From Terriglobia bacterium (lineage in GTDB: Bacteria > Acidobacteriota > Terriglobia > Terriglobales > Acidobacteriaceae), in NCBI GenBank assembly GCA_020073395.1, contig JAIQFF010000017.1:1-52864 (forward strand): 52,864 nt of DNA, given 5' to 3'. Each line of letters opens with the position of its first letter. Position 1 is the stretch's first letter. Position numbers and translations under genes: made by a program. Of the stretch, positions 1 to 8,815 are shown in pieces. Under the pieces are notes generated by a model, which made no database searches, was not told where the DNA came from, and worked only from the letters and a program-made list of their open reading frames with translations.

Positions 1-301
1 GTCCATGCCATTGCCGCTGGCGCTTGAGCGACCCGAAAAAGAGAGAGGGTTCTCCGCACCTCTCCTAGAGAGAAAACACTTTGACTTTAAGAGAGAATCT
101 ATAATGATCATGTTCGGCTCCTTTCTCCCGAGCCTTTGGTTGGCTTTAGCACCACCAACTTTACTCGGGTCTGGGAGCCGACATTGTCATGGAATCAATT
201 ACACTCATTGGCCGGGTTGTGAGCGTAAACGCCTGCTTGCGCCAGTCTATGACCAATTCGTCGGAATCGAGTAAGGGTGCCTCGCACGTGCAACGGTTAC
301 G
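1..301. other. Gene-free left edge with one palindrome
   Basis: I see no convincing gene here. A short open frame on the plus strand (5-274) has no recognisable protein features or good ribosome-binding site. The stretch lies downstream of the YwiC-like gene on the minus strand. It holds one copy of the palindromic repeat family (199-233) and a purine-rich GAGAGA tract near 42-95. Confidence 0.5.
199..233 (+). repeat. Palindromic repeat family 1, copy C (short spacer)
   Basis: Left arm TTACACTCA (199-207) pairs with TGAGCGTAA (220-228) with one mismatch, followed by ACGCCTG. The spacer is only 12 bases, so the inner hairpin of copies A and B is missing. The right half matches the copies near 1299, 5184, 8686 and 10577. 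Confidence 0.6.
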
Positions 302-1156
302 CTAGGAGAGAATGATGGCAGCCGCGAGCAGAATTCCGAATAAAGCTCCCTGCCTCATTTCCGACCAGCCTAGACGCTTGACCTGCAGCGGCCGGTGTCC
401 ACCGAAAAACCAATAAAAACCGCGAAACAGCCCAGGAATGAAAGCGAGCATTACTAGAGCTGGCATCAGTCGCCAGTACGCCGCAGCAGCCAGAGTCGGG
501 AGCAGCAGTATCTGTCCCAGAAGAAACACTCGCCCCCGGCCGAGTTTCTCGCCGAAAGTTGCGGCGTGGGCCGCATGGATACGCAGCTGCACGAAATGAA
601 TCTGGTTGCCCGCAAAGGCCCAGTTGGCGGCCCACAACACCCATGCACGCGCATCCAGCTGTCCGGTGGCTACGTAATAGGCTGCTGGCGCGGTGCAAGC
701 GAGACCGATTGCTCCCAGCATTTGTGCCATCATACGCAGCTTATGGCCCAGTTTCATAAGCAACGTCTGGGCAACGAATGCGAGTACTCCGATGCCGCCA
801 AGAAGCAGTAAGCCCCGGTTGCGCCCATTCCACAACAACCCGGTCAAACAACCAGCCGAAACTGCGACCAGTCCGGCGGACACAATGAGCGAAGTCCGCC
901 GCTCTGCAGGCGTTTGCGCACTCAGCGGAGTTGTGCCCAGCAGACTTTCCACGGGGGTGCGCAGCCAGAACAGGGCGAGCGCGGCCACCGTAAACAGAAC
1001 CAGGGGCCATACCCTTTGTGTCGATGCCACTCCGACTGCAGCGCCGGTGAACAGGGGGACAAGCAGCAAACCCCAGGCGCCATGCTCGCGCGGGACCACC
1101 AGGGCTCGAGTGCGTGCCTGTTGGACAGAACGAACGCTCAAGGACGTATCAGTCAT
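302..1156 (-). CDS. YwiC-like integral membrane protein
   Basis: A polytopic membrane protein of about 284 residues that resembles the YwiC-like family, whose function is not known. The family signature is near the N-terminus: PREHGAWGLLLVPLFTGA, a charged loop with His-Gly-Ala-Trp followed by the first membrane segment. Roughly eight hydrophobic segments follow. The ATG at 1156 is preferred because GGGA lies about nine bases upstream. An in-frame ATG at 1171 adds five residues but has no clear ribosome-binding site. The gene stands alone and is transcribed away from the transporter remnant on its right. Family assignment is by recognition of the signature only. Confidence 0.75.
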   Translation of the reverse strand: MTDTSLSVRSVQQARTRALVVPREHGAWGLLLVPLFTGAAVGVASTQRVWPLVLFTVAALALFWLRTPVESLLGTTPLSAQTPAERRTSLIVSAGLVAVSAGCLTGLLWNGRNRGLLLLGGIGVLAFVAQTLLMKLGHKLRMMAQMLGAIGLACTAPAAYYVATGQLDARAWVLWAANWAFAGNQIHFVQLRIHAAHAATFGEKLGRGRVFLLGQILLLPTLAAAAYWRLMPALVMLAFIPGLFRGFYWFFGGHRPLQVKRLGWSEMRQGALFGILLAAAIILS

Positions 1157-1298
1157 GGCATGTGGTCCCATGCCATCAGGATATTAGCATTGCCCGAACA
1201 TGCTCAAGCTTGATGGAATTTGTCACAGCTTGATCCACGTTGCTGCTTTTGAGCAATAAGTCCCTGCGGATTCGACACCGATCAAAGGTTAGTTTCAA

Positions 1299-1313
1299 TG
1301 AGCGTAAACGCCT
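1299..1313 (+). repeat. Palindromic repeat family 1, copy D (right half only)
   Basis: TCAATGAGCGTAAACGCCTG (from 1295) matches the right half of the other copies. No matching left arm is visible upstream, so this looks like a half copy. It lies just upstream of the transporter remnant. Confidence 0.45.
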
Positions 1314-1362
1314 GATTACACGATTTCAAGCACACCCCGCCGGGCATTCGTATGCTCTGGCG

Positions 1363-1545
1363 GTGACTGAATTGGCCGCGACTCGAAAGACTATTGCCGA
1401 ACGGGGAAAGCGGCTGGAATATTTCACAATTGCCTGGAATAGCCTTGAAGGTTTAGTAGCTGTCATCGCTGGGGGGATCGCGGGTAGCATCTCACTGGTG
1501 GGTTTCCGGATTGACAGTTTCATAGAGGTGACTTCCGATGCAGTT
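1363..1545 (+). pseudogene. Cation diffusion facilitator N-terminal remnant
   Basis: From a GTG at 1363 the frame encodes a CDF-type (cation efflux) transporter N-terminus: a short start, then RGKRLEYFTIAWNSLEGLVA, which is the typical entry to membrane segment 1, then an Ala/Gly-rich segment and VGFRIDSFIEVTSDAV. In intact family members this continues through several more membrane segments and a cytoplasmic domain, about 200-300 residues in all. Here similarity ends near 1545, where the frame runs into the tail of the convergent FG-GAP gene. The open frame continues to 1665 with unrelated sequence. I infer a truncated, non-functional transporter. The FG-GAP gene seems to have gained its last codons from this remnant. 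Confidence 0.7.
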
Positions 1546-3355
1546 CCTGGACCATGGACACTACATTGCAGCGCGATATGTGGGAAACCGGCCGAATCCG
1601 CTCTGCTGGAACGACCCCTTCCCCTTCCAGCAAGGCATAGAAGCGATCGGCTGCGAGGTTCTTGAACGTCTCAACTTTCCCGGAAGGCCAGCGGACCTCC
1701 AGCGACTCAATCTTCTCTGCCGACCCTAGCCCAAAGTGCAAACGGAAATCGCTCTGGGAGATGTAACTACCGCCACTGCGAACCTCGTCGGTCTGCGTCA
1801 TCCCTCCGGCCAGGATCTTGACGCGCGCCCCGATTGCCATGCGATTGCTCCTGGTACCCACCAATTCCAGACTCACCCAGTGGCGGCCGGAAACACCGTG
1901 GTTCTGTAGGATCATCGGCGCGCTATCGAGATCCTCGACCACGACGTCCACATTGCCGTCGTTGAACAGATCCCCGACCGCCAGGCCCCGTGACACGCGT
2001 CTTTCTTCCAGAGCCGGTCCGGCCAGATTGCCGGCATCACAGAAGGTGCCATCTTTCTGGTTCATGTGGAGCAGCTTGGTCTGCGCGTAACCACCGCTGG
2101 CAGGCACCTTTTCCATTTGCGGATAGACATGACCGCTCACCGCCACCAGATCCAGCCAGCCATCGTTGTCGAGATCCACGAATGCATCGCCCCACTTCAC
2201 AAGAGGAAAGGAGGGAAAGGCTACCCCTGACGCATAAGAGACATCCGTAAACATCCAGTTCCCGTCGTTGCGATACAGGTCGTTATAGTCGTCGCCGAAA
2301 TTTGTCACGTAGATGGAAGGACGTCCATTGTGCAGGTAGTCGCCGAGGGCAACTCCCATGGAGGCTTGCTCAGAGCCCGTCTCGCTCAACGCGGTGCCGG
2401 ATTCGAGGCCCATCTCGGTGAACTTGCCTTTGCCGTCGTTGCGGTAAAGAAAGTTAGGCAGCGTGTCGTTGGCCACGTAGATGTCAGGCCAGCCGGTGTT
2501 GTTGAAGTCGGCCCAAACGACACCGAGCCCGTAGTAACCGTGCGGGTCATCCACGCCGGCGGCCTTGGAAACGTCGGTAAACGTGCCATCGCCGTTGTTG
2601 TGGAACAGCGAATCACCTGCGCCCTTCATTCCGCGCGGTCCGCAATAGACATCGATACCGCGATATTTGCAGAGTGACTTGCCGCCAAATGGGGGCAGAT
2701 GGTCGAGTTGGAAGTCGACATAGTTGGCCACCATCAGGTCCACGAATCCGTCGCGGTCGTAATCTCCGAAAGCCGCACCAGCAGACATGCGACCGTCCGC
2801 AACGCCGGCTTTCGCGGTGACATCCGTGAACGTGCCATCCCCATTGTTGCGAAACAGAACATTTCCGCCGAGACACGTCAGGTACAGATCTGGCCAGCCG
2901 TCGTTGTTGTAGTCGGCCACTGCGCCGCCCATGGCGAAGCAAGGCGCCGCCAGGCCTGACTTGTCCGTCGCATCGCTAAATGTGCCGTTGTGGTTGTTAT
3001 GGTAGAGCGCTCCGCGAGCCGATTCTTTGCGCAGGGCCATCTCGATGGTAGGCGCATTGGTGAAATAGATGTCCAGCCAGCCATCGCGATCGTAATCCCA
3101 CAGAATGACGCCGCCGCTCATCGACTCGACAATGTATGTGCTCAGAGGATTGGCGATATGGCGGAAACGGATACCTGCCTTCTCCGTGACGTCCTCCAGC
3201 TGCGGTACGGGACGTCCTTTGCACTGAACCTTCCTGGCGTTCGGAGGAGGAGGAGGCGCGGCCGGATGCTGCTCCTGACTCAAAGCCATCGGTGCAAGCA
3301 GCATCGCTACGCCGACGAGCAGGACGCGAAGGCGAAGTAATGGTTGCGGATTCAA
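1520..3355 (-). CDS. Secreted FG-GAP/VCBS repeat protein with ASPIC/UnbV domain (CRTAC1-like)
   Basis: Predicted exported beta-propeller protein. A hydrophobic signal segment (LLRLRVLLVGVAMLLAPMALSQ region) leads into a Pro-rich linker. Then come many FG-GAP/VCBS-type repeats with Ca-binding motifs of the form D-x-D-x-D-G (DYDRDGWLDIYF, DYNNDGWPDLYL, DYDRDGFVDLMV). The C-terminal ASPIC/UnbV domain contains SGGSYISQSDFRLHFGLG and VRWPSGKVETF. The function of such proteins is not established; binding or adhesion at the surface is inferred. Start: an upstream in-frame ATG at 3475 would overlap the TPR gene by 98 bases. A TTG at 3355 with GGA six bases upstream gives a proper signal peptide and follows the TPR stop closely. 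The last ~20 residues overlap a transporter remnant and may not be native. Confidence 0.85.
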   Translation of the reverse strand: MNPQPLLRLRVLLVGVAMLLAPMALSQEQHPAAPPPPPNARKVQCKGRPVPQLEDVTEKAGIRFRHIANPLSTYIVESMSGGVILWDYDRDGWLDIYFTNAPTIEMALRKESARGALYHNNHNGTFSDATDKSGLAAPCFAMGGAVADYNNDGWPDLYLTCLGGNVLFRNNGDGTFTDVTAKAGVADGRMSAGAAFGDYDRDGFVDLMVANYVDFQLDHLPPFGGKSLCKYRGIDVYCGPRGMKGAGDSLFHNNGDGTFTDVSKAAGVDDPHGYYGLGVVWADFNNTGWPDIYVANDTLPNFLYRNDGKGKFTEMGLESGTALSETGSEQASMGVALGDYLHNGRPSIYVTNFGDDYNDLYRNDGNWMFTDVSYASGVAFPSFPLVKWGDAFVDLDNDGWLDLVAVSGHVYPQMEKVPASGGYAQTKLLHMNQKDGTFCDAGNLAGPALEERRVSRGLAVGDLFNDGNVDVVVEDLDSAPMILQNHGVSGRHWVSLELVGTRSNRMAIGARVKILAGGMTQTDEVRSGGSYISQSDFRLHFGLGSAEKIESLEVRWPSGKVETFKNLAADRFYALLEGEGVVPAERIRPVSHISRCNVVSMVQELHRKSPL

Positions 3356-3377
3356 TTGCTGTCCGTCGCGCTCAAGT

Positions 3378-5144
3378 TCATGGCTTCTTGGCTTCCTTCT
3401 TTTGCGGAACCTGTCCGGGGACAGTAGCCCCCAGTTCTCGCAGAAGCGCGCGAGCCTCATCATCACCCGGGGCAAGTGCCAGCGCTCTTCGCAATGCCCG
3501 GATTGATTCCGGCTGGTTCCCGGCTCGATAGGCCGTGAACCCGAGATTGCGCATCAGGTCGGGTACTTTGGGATCCCATCCCTCCGCTTCCTGGTAGTGT
3601 CCGAGAGCTAGGGCATACTGCTCCTGCATTGCCTCGACCGTGGCCAGATCATTGAAGGCGCCGCCCAGAACAGAACGCAAGAATTCTTCCTGGGCGGCTG
3701 CCTGTCTCTCCTGGCCCTGCGTCAGCTTGGCGTGCGACAGCGCGTTGCCGACTAACGGCGTGGCCGGATCCTTGCCCGTCCCCCCCAGAGAAACCGGAGG
3801 CTCATTTTGAGAAAGGCTGGTGACATCGGCTGAAGAAACTCCGGATCCACCCGAATCACTCAGACCACTCTCTTCCTGGTTGTCGGCGATGATGTTCTGC
3901 TGAATCGCGCGCGCCTTTTCGAAGTATCGTTCGCCTTCCGCTGCTCTTCCGGAAGCAATGAGGATCCGGCCAAGACTGGTGTAGGCCTTCCGGATATCGT
4001 TGTGAGCGTCTACGCCGCTACGTTCGGCGAGTGCAATTGCCTTCCGGAAGAGCCGCTCCGCGCGCTGATTGTCCCTGCGGCGGTAGGCATTCAGTCCCAG
4101 GTACAGCCAGGCTTCCGATGAGGAAGGATTCAATCTCGCCGCCTCCCCCAGATAGCGATCCGCCTCCTGTGGCTGGTTCGAACTGAACGCCATATAGCCC
4201 AGGAGATAGTTCGCGAAAAAATTTCCAGGATCGACTCGCAGTTGCTCGAGAAATTGCCGGCGGGCCTCCGGCGTGAGCACCCATTCGTTCCGCATCAAGT
4301 AGGTCAGTCCGAGAAAGTAGTGGCCGTTTGGAACTTTGGGATCGAGTGAGAGCGCATGCTGAAACTCCCGGATAGCGTCGCCGTACAGGGTGGCATTTCG
4401 GTAAGCGTCGCCGAACAAGAGATGCAGGCCGCTGCGATCACCGGACTCCACCGTCATCTGCTGGAAAATGGCCGCGGCCTTTTCCTTCTCTTTCAATCGG
4501 AGCAAACAATTGGCGAGACCGTAGTTGGTTTCGCGGTCGGGACGAATCTCGAGGGACTTCTCGAAAGACTCCACCGCGGCGCGGTAGTCCTTTTTCTTCA
4601 TCTGCGCGTGGCCCTGAATATTCCAGGCCTTGGCGTTGCGCGGATCGGCGGCAAGAGCCCGGCTGATCTCTTTGAGTGCTTCGTCTAACTGGCCGGTAAA
4701 CAAGTTGGCAGCGGCGAGGTCGACGTGCGCATCTGCAACATCCTCGAACTCGAGGGATCTGCGGGAGAACCTGGCGGCCTCGGGATATGCGGCTTCAAAG
4801 AGGCGCAACTTTCCCATTTCGCGGAGTCCGAGGGCGACTATCTTCTCGCTGGCGGCAGCGGCAGCGTGCAAGTTACCCGCCTCCTTCGCCGAGTTCGCAG
4901 CGGCAAATCGCCGCTCAAATTCGTCGAGTGGTGACGCGGGCTTCTGTTGCGCGCTGGCTTGCAGGCACCCCAGAACGGCAAGCAGGAAAAGGCACGCGCC
5001 ACGCGCAGACCGTCTCCAGAGAATGACGTTCGAAGACCGGGAAGGTGGGGTGTGGATCAAAGCCGAATGTCCCAAGTTGGTACCTAAAAGTACACGCTTG
5101 GTGGCGAGCTGTTCAAGTCGCGGGATTTGGCGAGAAATCACCAT
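3378..5144 (-). CDS. Exported TPR-repeat protein
   Basis: About 588 residues. After a leader of ~40 residues a signal-like segment (CLFLLAVLGCLQASAQQ) suggests export. The rest is made of tetratricopeptide repeats (for example AWNIQGHAQMKKKDYRAAVE and SEAWLYLGLNAYRRRDNQRA), a low-complexity Ser/Gly linker near residues 420-450, and further TPRs to the C-terminus. TPRs are protein-interaction scaffolds; the partner is unknown, but it is immediately upstream of and likely co-transcribed with the FG-GAP/ASPIC protein, a pairing common in Acidobacteriota. The ATG at 5144 lies at the edge of repeat copy A, so the repeat may have supplied the start region. An upstream start at 5183 would be entirely within the repeat and is disfavoured. 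Confidence 0.85.
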   Translation of the reverse strand: MVISRQIPRLEQLATKRVLLGTNLGHSALIHTPPSRSSNVILWRRSARGACLFLLAVLGCLQASAQQKPASPLDEFERRFAAANSAKEAGNLHAAAAASEKIVALGLREMGKLRLFEAAYPEAARFSRRSLEFEDVADAHVDLAAANLFTGQLDEALKEISRALAADPRNAKAWNIQGHAQMKKKDYRAAVESFEKSLEIRPDRETNYGLANCLLRLKEKEKAAAIFQQMTVESGDRSGLHLLFGDAYRNATLYGDAIREFQHALSLDPKVPNGHYFLGLTYLMRNEWVLTPEARRQFLEQLRVDPGNFFANYLLGYMAFSSNQPQEADRYLGEAARLNPSSSEAWLYLGLNAYRRRDNQRAERLFRKAIALAERSGVDAHNDIRKAYTSLGRILIASGRAAEGERYFEKARAIQQNIIADNQEESGLSDSGGSGVSSADVTSLSQNEPPVSLGGTGKDPATPLVGNALSHAKLTQGQERQAAAQEEFLRSVLGGAFNDLATVEAMQEQYALALGHYQEAEGWDPKVPDLMRNLGFTAYRAGNQPESIRALRRALALAPGDDEARALLRELGATVPGQVPQKKEAKKP

Positions 5145-5215
5145 AGCACTCAAACCCCTGTTCTCGGGGGTCGGCCCGGTCAATGAGTACTATCGCCTGT
5201 TTTCGTCAATTATGA
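5144..5215 (+). repeat. Palindromic repeat family 1, copy A
   Basis: Outer arms TAGCACTCA (5144-5152) and TGAGTACTA (5184-5192) pair with one mismatch across a 31-base spacer. Inside is a second stem, ACCCC (5154-5158) with GGGGT (5167-5171). The tail TCGCCTGTTTTCGTCAA is shared with copy B (10537). It lies upstream of, and partly inside, the 5' end of the TPR gene. Confidence 0.75.
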
Positions 5216-5224
5216 GAAGTCCAT

Positions 5225-5648
5225 TTAAGCGGGCCGAGGGCGTTGGGGTTCGATCTTTTCGCGGCGAACGATTCTTCCTTTCGCTTTTGTCTTGTCCGGC
5301 CACTGGATGGTCAAATGGTCGCCATCAATTCGTGCAGGAATACGACTGTATCTCCTCAGGCTGGAAAACTTGTCATCTCGTTTTAACGGGGGATTGTAAA
5401 CAACGGTGTACAGTGTGCCGTTGAGGATGACTGAAATCTGATGGACAACTCCACCGACAACGCTCAGATTCATATCGCCGGACTGGGGGAGATCAAGATC
5501 GAAGAGTATCCCGCAACCGAAGCCTTCCGGAACTTCACATTTTCTTCCCCTGATTTCATCTAACTGTTGAGAGTAGGGCTCCCCGGGGAGCGTGAGTCTG
5601 CGCGAGTGCCGACCCACTCAAAAGAACTGCGAGTGCGAATCTGAGCAT
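5225..5648 (-). pseudogene. Small secreted protein with apparent frameshift
   Basis: Not a recognised family. An ATG at 5648, with AAGGG just upstream, begins a clear signal peptide (MLRFALAVLLSGSALAQT). That frame stops after about 31 codons. A second frame, offset by one base, continues from the same place as EPYSQQLDEIRGRKCEVPEG and runs to 5225, ending in a basic Arg/Lys/Pro tail. The switch falls at or near the run CCCCGGGG (5581-5588), so one extra base there would explain it. Together the parts make a plausible ~140-residue secreted protein. It is either a recent pseudogene or a sequencing/assembly error. The second frame alone would start at a GTG near 5617 with no signal peptide. Confidence 0.6.
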
Positions 5649-5806
5649 ATAGCCCTTGCGGCTAATCCTCTTCGTGGGTGAGACGCAAGTCAAGATGGGG
5701 GCGGTTTACCGGGTTTTCCCAAACTGGTGAGAACGCTGTTTACAGCAGTTGAGAATCGCCCAGCCAGACGAATTGGACGATGGTCAGTGAGGAGTGGCCT
5801 ACTCCG

Positions 5807-5866
5807 CTGTTGCAGCTTCGCGTACTCTTCCTTGGCTTCCTTCAAGATGGGAATATCGGGGTCGGA
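5807..5866 (-). pseudogene. C-terminal tail of a TPR-type kinase (remnant)
   Basis: Read on the minus strand this encodes SDPDIPILKEAKEEYAKLQQ. DPDIPILKxAKxEYAKLQ is the characteristic end of many acidobacterial TPR-containing kinases and adenylate cyclases. Here it is downstream of the kinase stop at 5888, not attached to any TPR domain, and read on to about 5690 without further recognisable sequence. I infer a leftover from a rearrangement or gene conversion of a paralogous kinase tail. Confidence 0.5.
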
Positions 5867-5887
5867 GGGAAAACCGCACCATGAGTC

Positions 5888-8545
5888 TTAAGGCAACTCC
5901 AGGTCAAGAGCGTAAATCTCTTGGCTGCCTACATCCCGCAACACCAAAGGCGAATCGTCCGGAGCCAGACCGGTCAAAAGACCGCCGAAGACAGGCGCCA
6001 GCCGCATGCCTCTGAGGCTCACCACTTTCTCCAACTTCTTGTCGGCAATCCGAACGCGATACAAATCAGGAGCGTTCTCCGACGAATCAAAATAAATGTA
6101 CTTTGAGTCCCTCGACCAAATCGGGAAATCGACGCCAATCTTTGTCAATTCTGTCCACCTCCTTGCCCGAACCTCGAAGATCTGCATCGTCTCCGGACCA
6201 ACCCGCAGTGCGGCGATGTAGCGCCCATCTGGCGACCAGCGTGGGGAATAGAGTCCTTCGGAACCGGGAATTGTCGAAACCTGCCGAGTCTTCAAATCCA
6301 AGAGACGGATAGCCCTTGGGGAAGTTGACAAGAAGTCTGCCATGCCCGAATGAAAGATCAAGGAAGTTCCGTCCGGCGACCAACTCAGATCACCTATGCC
6401 CGACATGACCTCCTCCGGTTCGCCCCCATCCGCAGAGATCAGATACATCTTCCAGGGTTGGCCCGGCGTGATGCCCTGAAAAGCGATTTTCTTTCCATCC
6501 GGCGACCAGCGTGGCTCATATACTTGTAGAGGAGGAAAGGTTAGTTGCACTCGCTCGCTGCCGTCTACCTTTCTTTTCCAGAGGTTCTGCTCGGGGACGC
6601 TCGCGTAAGCCACCCATTGTCCATCGTTCGAGAAAGCCACACCTTCAGCCGACAATCCCGACAGGTACGGCACGAACTGTCGGGATTTCACATCGTAGCG
6701 AGCAAGTTCGCCGCGACCCTGCCGACCTACGACAAAGATCTCTTTGCTATCCCTGCCAGGAAGCGGCCCCAGAAAATCCATCGGACCAGTCGTCAACTGC
6801 GTCGGTCCCTGGCTGGATTTCCCGAATGGCGTTCGTTGCTCGCGTATAGCCCAGATATCCGGACGGCCGTTCTGCGTGGACTGAAAGACAAAATATCTTC
6901 CGTCCGGCGTCCAACTGCCGCAGCATTCAGCGGGAGGATTGTGCCATCCGAGAAGTAGTGGGTGAGGGTTCCTCCCGTCTGCTCCAGCCTCCCAAAGAGA
7001 TCCCGTCGCGGCCTTGGGGTCCGTCACGGTAAAGCGTATTTTCTTGGCGTCCGGCGACCATCGAATCCAACCCGGCGTTCCGTCGACGGTCAAGATCGCA
7101 TGGGCGCCGGTGCCATCGCTGCTTGCCAGATTCAAGGTGTTGCCTTTGGCAAAAACAATGGTTTGTCCGTCCGGTGCCCAACTGGCGTCGCTGGAAACTA
7201 TACTGCCCAGCCGGTGTCGTGGTCCCGCAAGGGTAGGGATTACCCAAAGGGGTCCTTCGCCCGTTGATCCTTCCCGGCTCTGCGCCAACAACTCCGATCC
7301 GCTGGGAGAGAGTCCGGCTACGTTGCCATACACGCCCGGTATTGATTCCGACAAGGGTGCAGTCTCGCCGCCGGTCACCGAGATCTGGTACGGAAGCATT
7401 CCCGACTGCCCATATGCCGTGTAATACAAACGTGAGCCGTCGGTAAAAATTGGCGGCATCTTCAAGCCGCCATCGCTGGTGATTTGGGTTGAACGCAAGA
7501 TCCTAGCCGGTGGCACCGGCCACTTCAGCCAAGCCACCAGCATCCCCGCTATGATCACCGCAGTCGCAGAGAGAACCGCCCACCTGGACCAAAACCGCTG
7601 AACTGGTCGCGCTTGCTTCTCAGGCGCCGCCGTTGCTGTCGCGAGACTCGGTGCAGGCGCTTTTCCCGATTCAGTATCCCGCTTCAGGCGGAGCAAGTCC
7701 GCCCGCATCTCCGCCGCGCCCTGATAGCGAAGATTGCGGTCTTTTTCGAGTGCCTTGTTGATGATGTCTTCCAGCTTCGGCGGAAGGTCAGGATTCATCC
7801 GCACCGGAGGCACCGGGTTGCGTTCCAGAATGGCATTAAAAATCACGCCGGAACTTTCCCCACGAAAGGGCATGGCGCCGGTTGCCATCTCGTAGAGCAC
7901 TGCCCCGAATGAAAACAGATCGGTGCGAGCGTCCAGTTCCTTCGCTCTCACCTGTTCCGGTGACATATAAGCAACCGTCCCCAGGGCTGCTCCCGGACTC
8001 GTCAGGTTTTCCTCGCTCGCCGCGGCGGTGGCGGCGCTCATGGGTCCGGCCGCGCCCGCGGAGCTGCTGCCCGCAGCGGTCACCTTGGCCAGTCCGAAAT
8101 CCAGAATCTTGGCGTGTCCCCGCTGAGTTACGAAAATGTTCCCAGGCTTAATGTCGCGGTGGACAATACCCTTGGCATGGGCCGCTTCGAGCGCATCCGC
8201 AATGTCGATGCCGAGCGACAGAAGAGTCGTGGTCTCCACTGGCCTTCCTGCGATGCGGTTGTTTAGCGTTAATCCTTCCAGGTACTCCATCACGATGAAT
8301 GACTGGCCGTCTTGCTGCCCGACCTCATAGATCGTGCAGATATTCGGATGGTTGAGGGCAGAAGCAGCTTCAGCTTCTCGCTGGAAACGAGCCAGTGCTT
8401 GGGAGTCTCTGGCGACGTCATCGGGAAGAAACTTCAGGGCGACAAACCGGTGCAGGGTTACATCCTCGGCCTTGTACACTACGCCCATCCCACCACCGCC
8501 CAACTTCTCGATGATGCGGTAGTGCGAAATGGTTTGACCAATCAT
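5888..8545 (-). CDS. Membrane Ser/Thr protein kinase with TolB/PD40-type beta-propeller
   Basis: About 885 residues. The N-terminal kinase domain (residues ~8-280) has all key motifs: glycine loop GGGGMG, VALKFL with the ATP-binding Lys near 38, HRDIKPGN with the catalytic Asp, DFG near 149, and SPEQ for the activation segment end. A Ala/Ser-rich insert sits between DFG and SPEQ. A proline-rich linker leads to one membrane helix ([19 protein letters not shown]). The rest is an extracytoplasmic WD40-like/PD40 propeller with repeated [24 protein letters not shown] motifs. It probably phosphorylates cytoplasmic proteins in response to something sensed outside. The start is ATG 8545; a TTG two codons upstream is possible. 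No clear ribosome-binding site was found. Confidence 0.92.
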   Translation of the reverse strand: MIGQTISHYRIIEKLGGGGMGVVYKAEDVTLHRFVALKFLPDDVARDSQALARFQREAEAASALNHPNICTIYEVGQQDGQSFIVMEYLEGLTLNNRIAGRPVETTTLLSLGIDIADALEAAHAKGIVHRDIKPGNIFVTQRGHAKILDFGLAKVTAAGSSSAGAAGPMSAATAAASEENLTSPGAALGTVAYMSPEQVRAKELDARTDLFSFGAVLYEMATGAMPFRGESSGVIFNAILERNPVPPVRMNPDLPPKLEDIINKALEKDRNLRYQGAAEMRADLLRLKRDTESGKAPAPSLATATAAPEKQARPVQRFWSRWAVLSATAVIIAGMLVAWLKWPVPPARILRSTQITSDGGLKMPPIFTDGSRLYYTAYGQSGMLPYQISVTGGETAPLSESIPGVYGNVAGLSPSGSELLAQSREGSTGEGPLWVIPTLAGPRHRLGSIVSSDASWAPDGQTIVFAKGNTLNLASSDGTGAHAILTVDGTPGWIRWSPDAKKIRFTVTDPKAATGSLWEAGADGRNPHPLLLGWHNPPAECCGSWTPDGRYFVFQSTQNGRPDIWAIREQRTPFGKSSQGPTQLTTGPMDFLGPLPGRDSKEIFVVGRQGRGELARYDVKSRQFVPYLSGLSAEGVAFSNDGQWVAYASVPEQNLWKRKVDGSERVQLTFPPLQVYEPRWSPDGKKIAFQGITPGQPWKMYLISADGGEPEEVMSGIGDLSWSPDGTSLIFHSGMADFLSTSPRAIRLLDLKTRQVSTIPGSEGLYSPRWSPDGRYIAALRVGPETMQIFEVRARRWTELTKIGVDFPIWSRDSKYIYFDSSENAPDLYRVRIADKKLEKVVSLRGMRLAPVFGGLLTGLAPDDSPLVLRDVGSQEIYALDLELP

Positions 8546-8633
8546 GCGCAAGGATGCTATGGCGGAAACATGCGCAAGTCAATGAAAGCCGGTGAGTTGG
8601 CGATATCTCAAAAGGATTGTTGGCGAAACATCA

Positions 8634-8702
8634 TTACACTCACGACCGGGGAGCAAGCTGCCCTTGGGGGGCTCCAAGGGCATAGTTGGTGTAAACGCCT
8701 GA
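8634..8702 (+). repeat. Palindromic repeat family 1, copy E
   Basis: Left arm TTACACTCA (8634-8642), right arm TTGGTGTAA (8686-8694), two mismatches, spacer 43 bases. The inner hairpin is a perfect 7-base stem, CCCTTGG (8661-8667) with CCAAGGG (8674-8680). The tail ACGCCTGATCACA matches copy D. The left flank GTTGGCGAAA resembles sequences before copies A and B. Confidence 0.6.
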
Positions 8703-8763
8703 TCACAACAGTCGGGATCATTCTCTAATTACCTGCCGTGATATGCTCTCGCCGTTTGGATTC

Positions 8764-8779
8764 TGTGATCCGGGTCACA
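8764..8779. promoter_or_regulatory. CRP/FNR-type palindrome upstream of the reductase gene
   Basis: TGTGATCCGGGTCACA is a perfect TGTGA-N6-TCACA palindrome, the consensus for CRP-family regulators. A GATAAT hexamer at 8799-8804 lies about 28 bases from the operator centre, close to class II activator geometry, and the start codon is at 8816. Similar sites occur at 10455-10470 and 11529-11544. No CRP-type gene is in the window. Confidence 0.5.
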
Positions 8780-8815
8780 TCCGGCCATGCCGATCGAGGA
8801 TAATCTCGCGTCCAT

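Noticed and set aside
5-274. 89-codon open frame at the left edge
   Set aside because: No ribosome-binding site, no recognisable features, and it contains a palindromic repeat copy.
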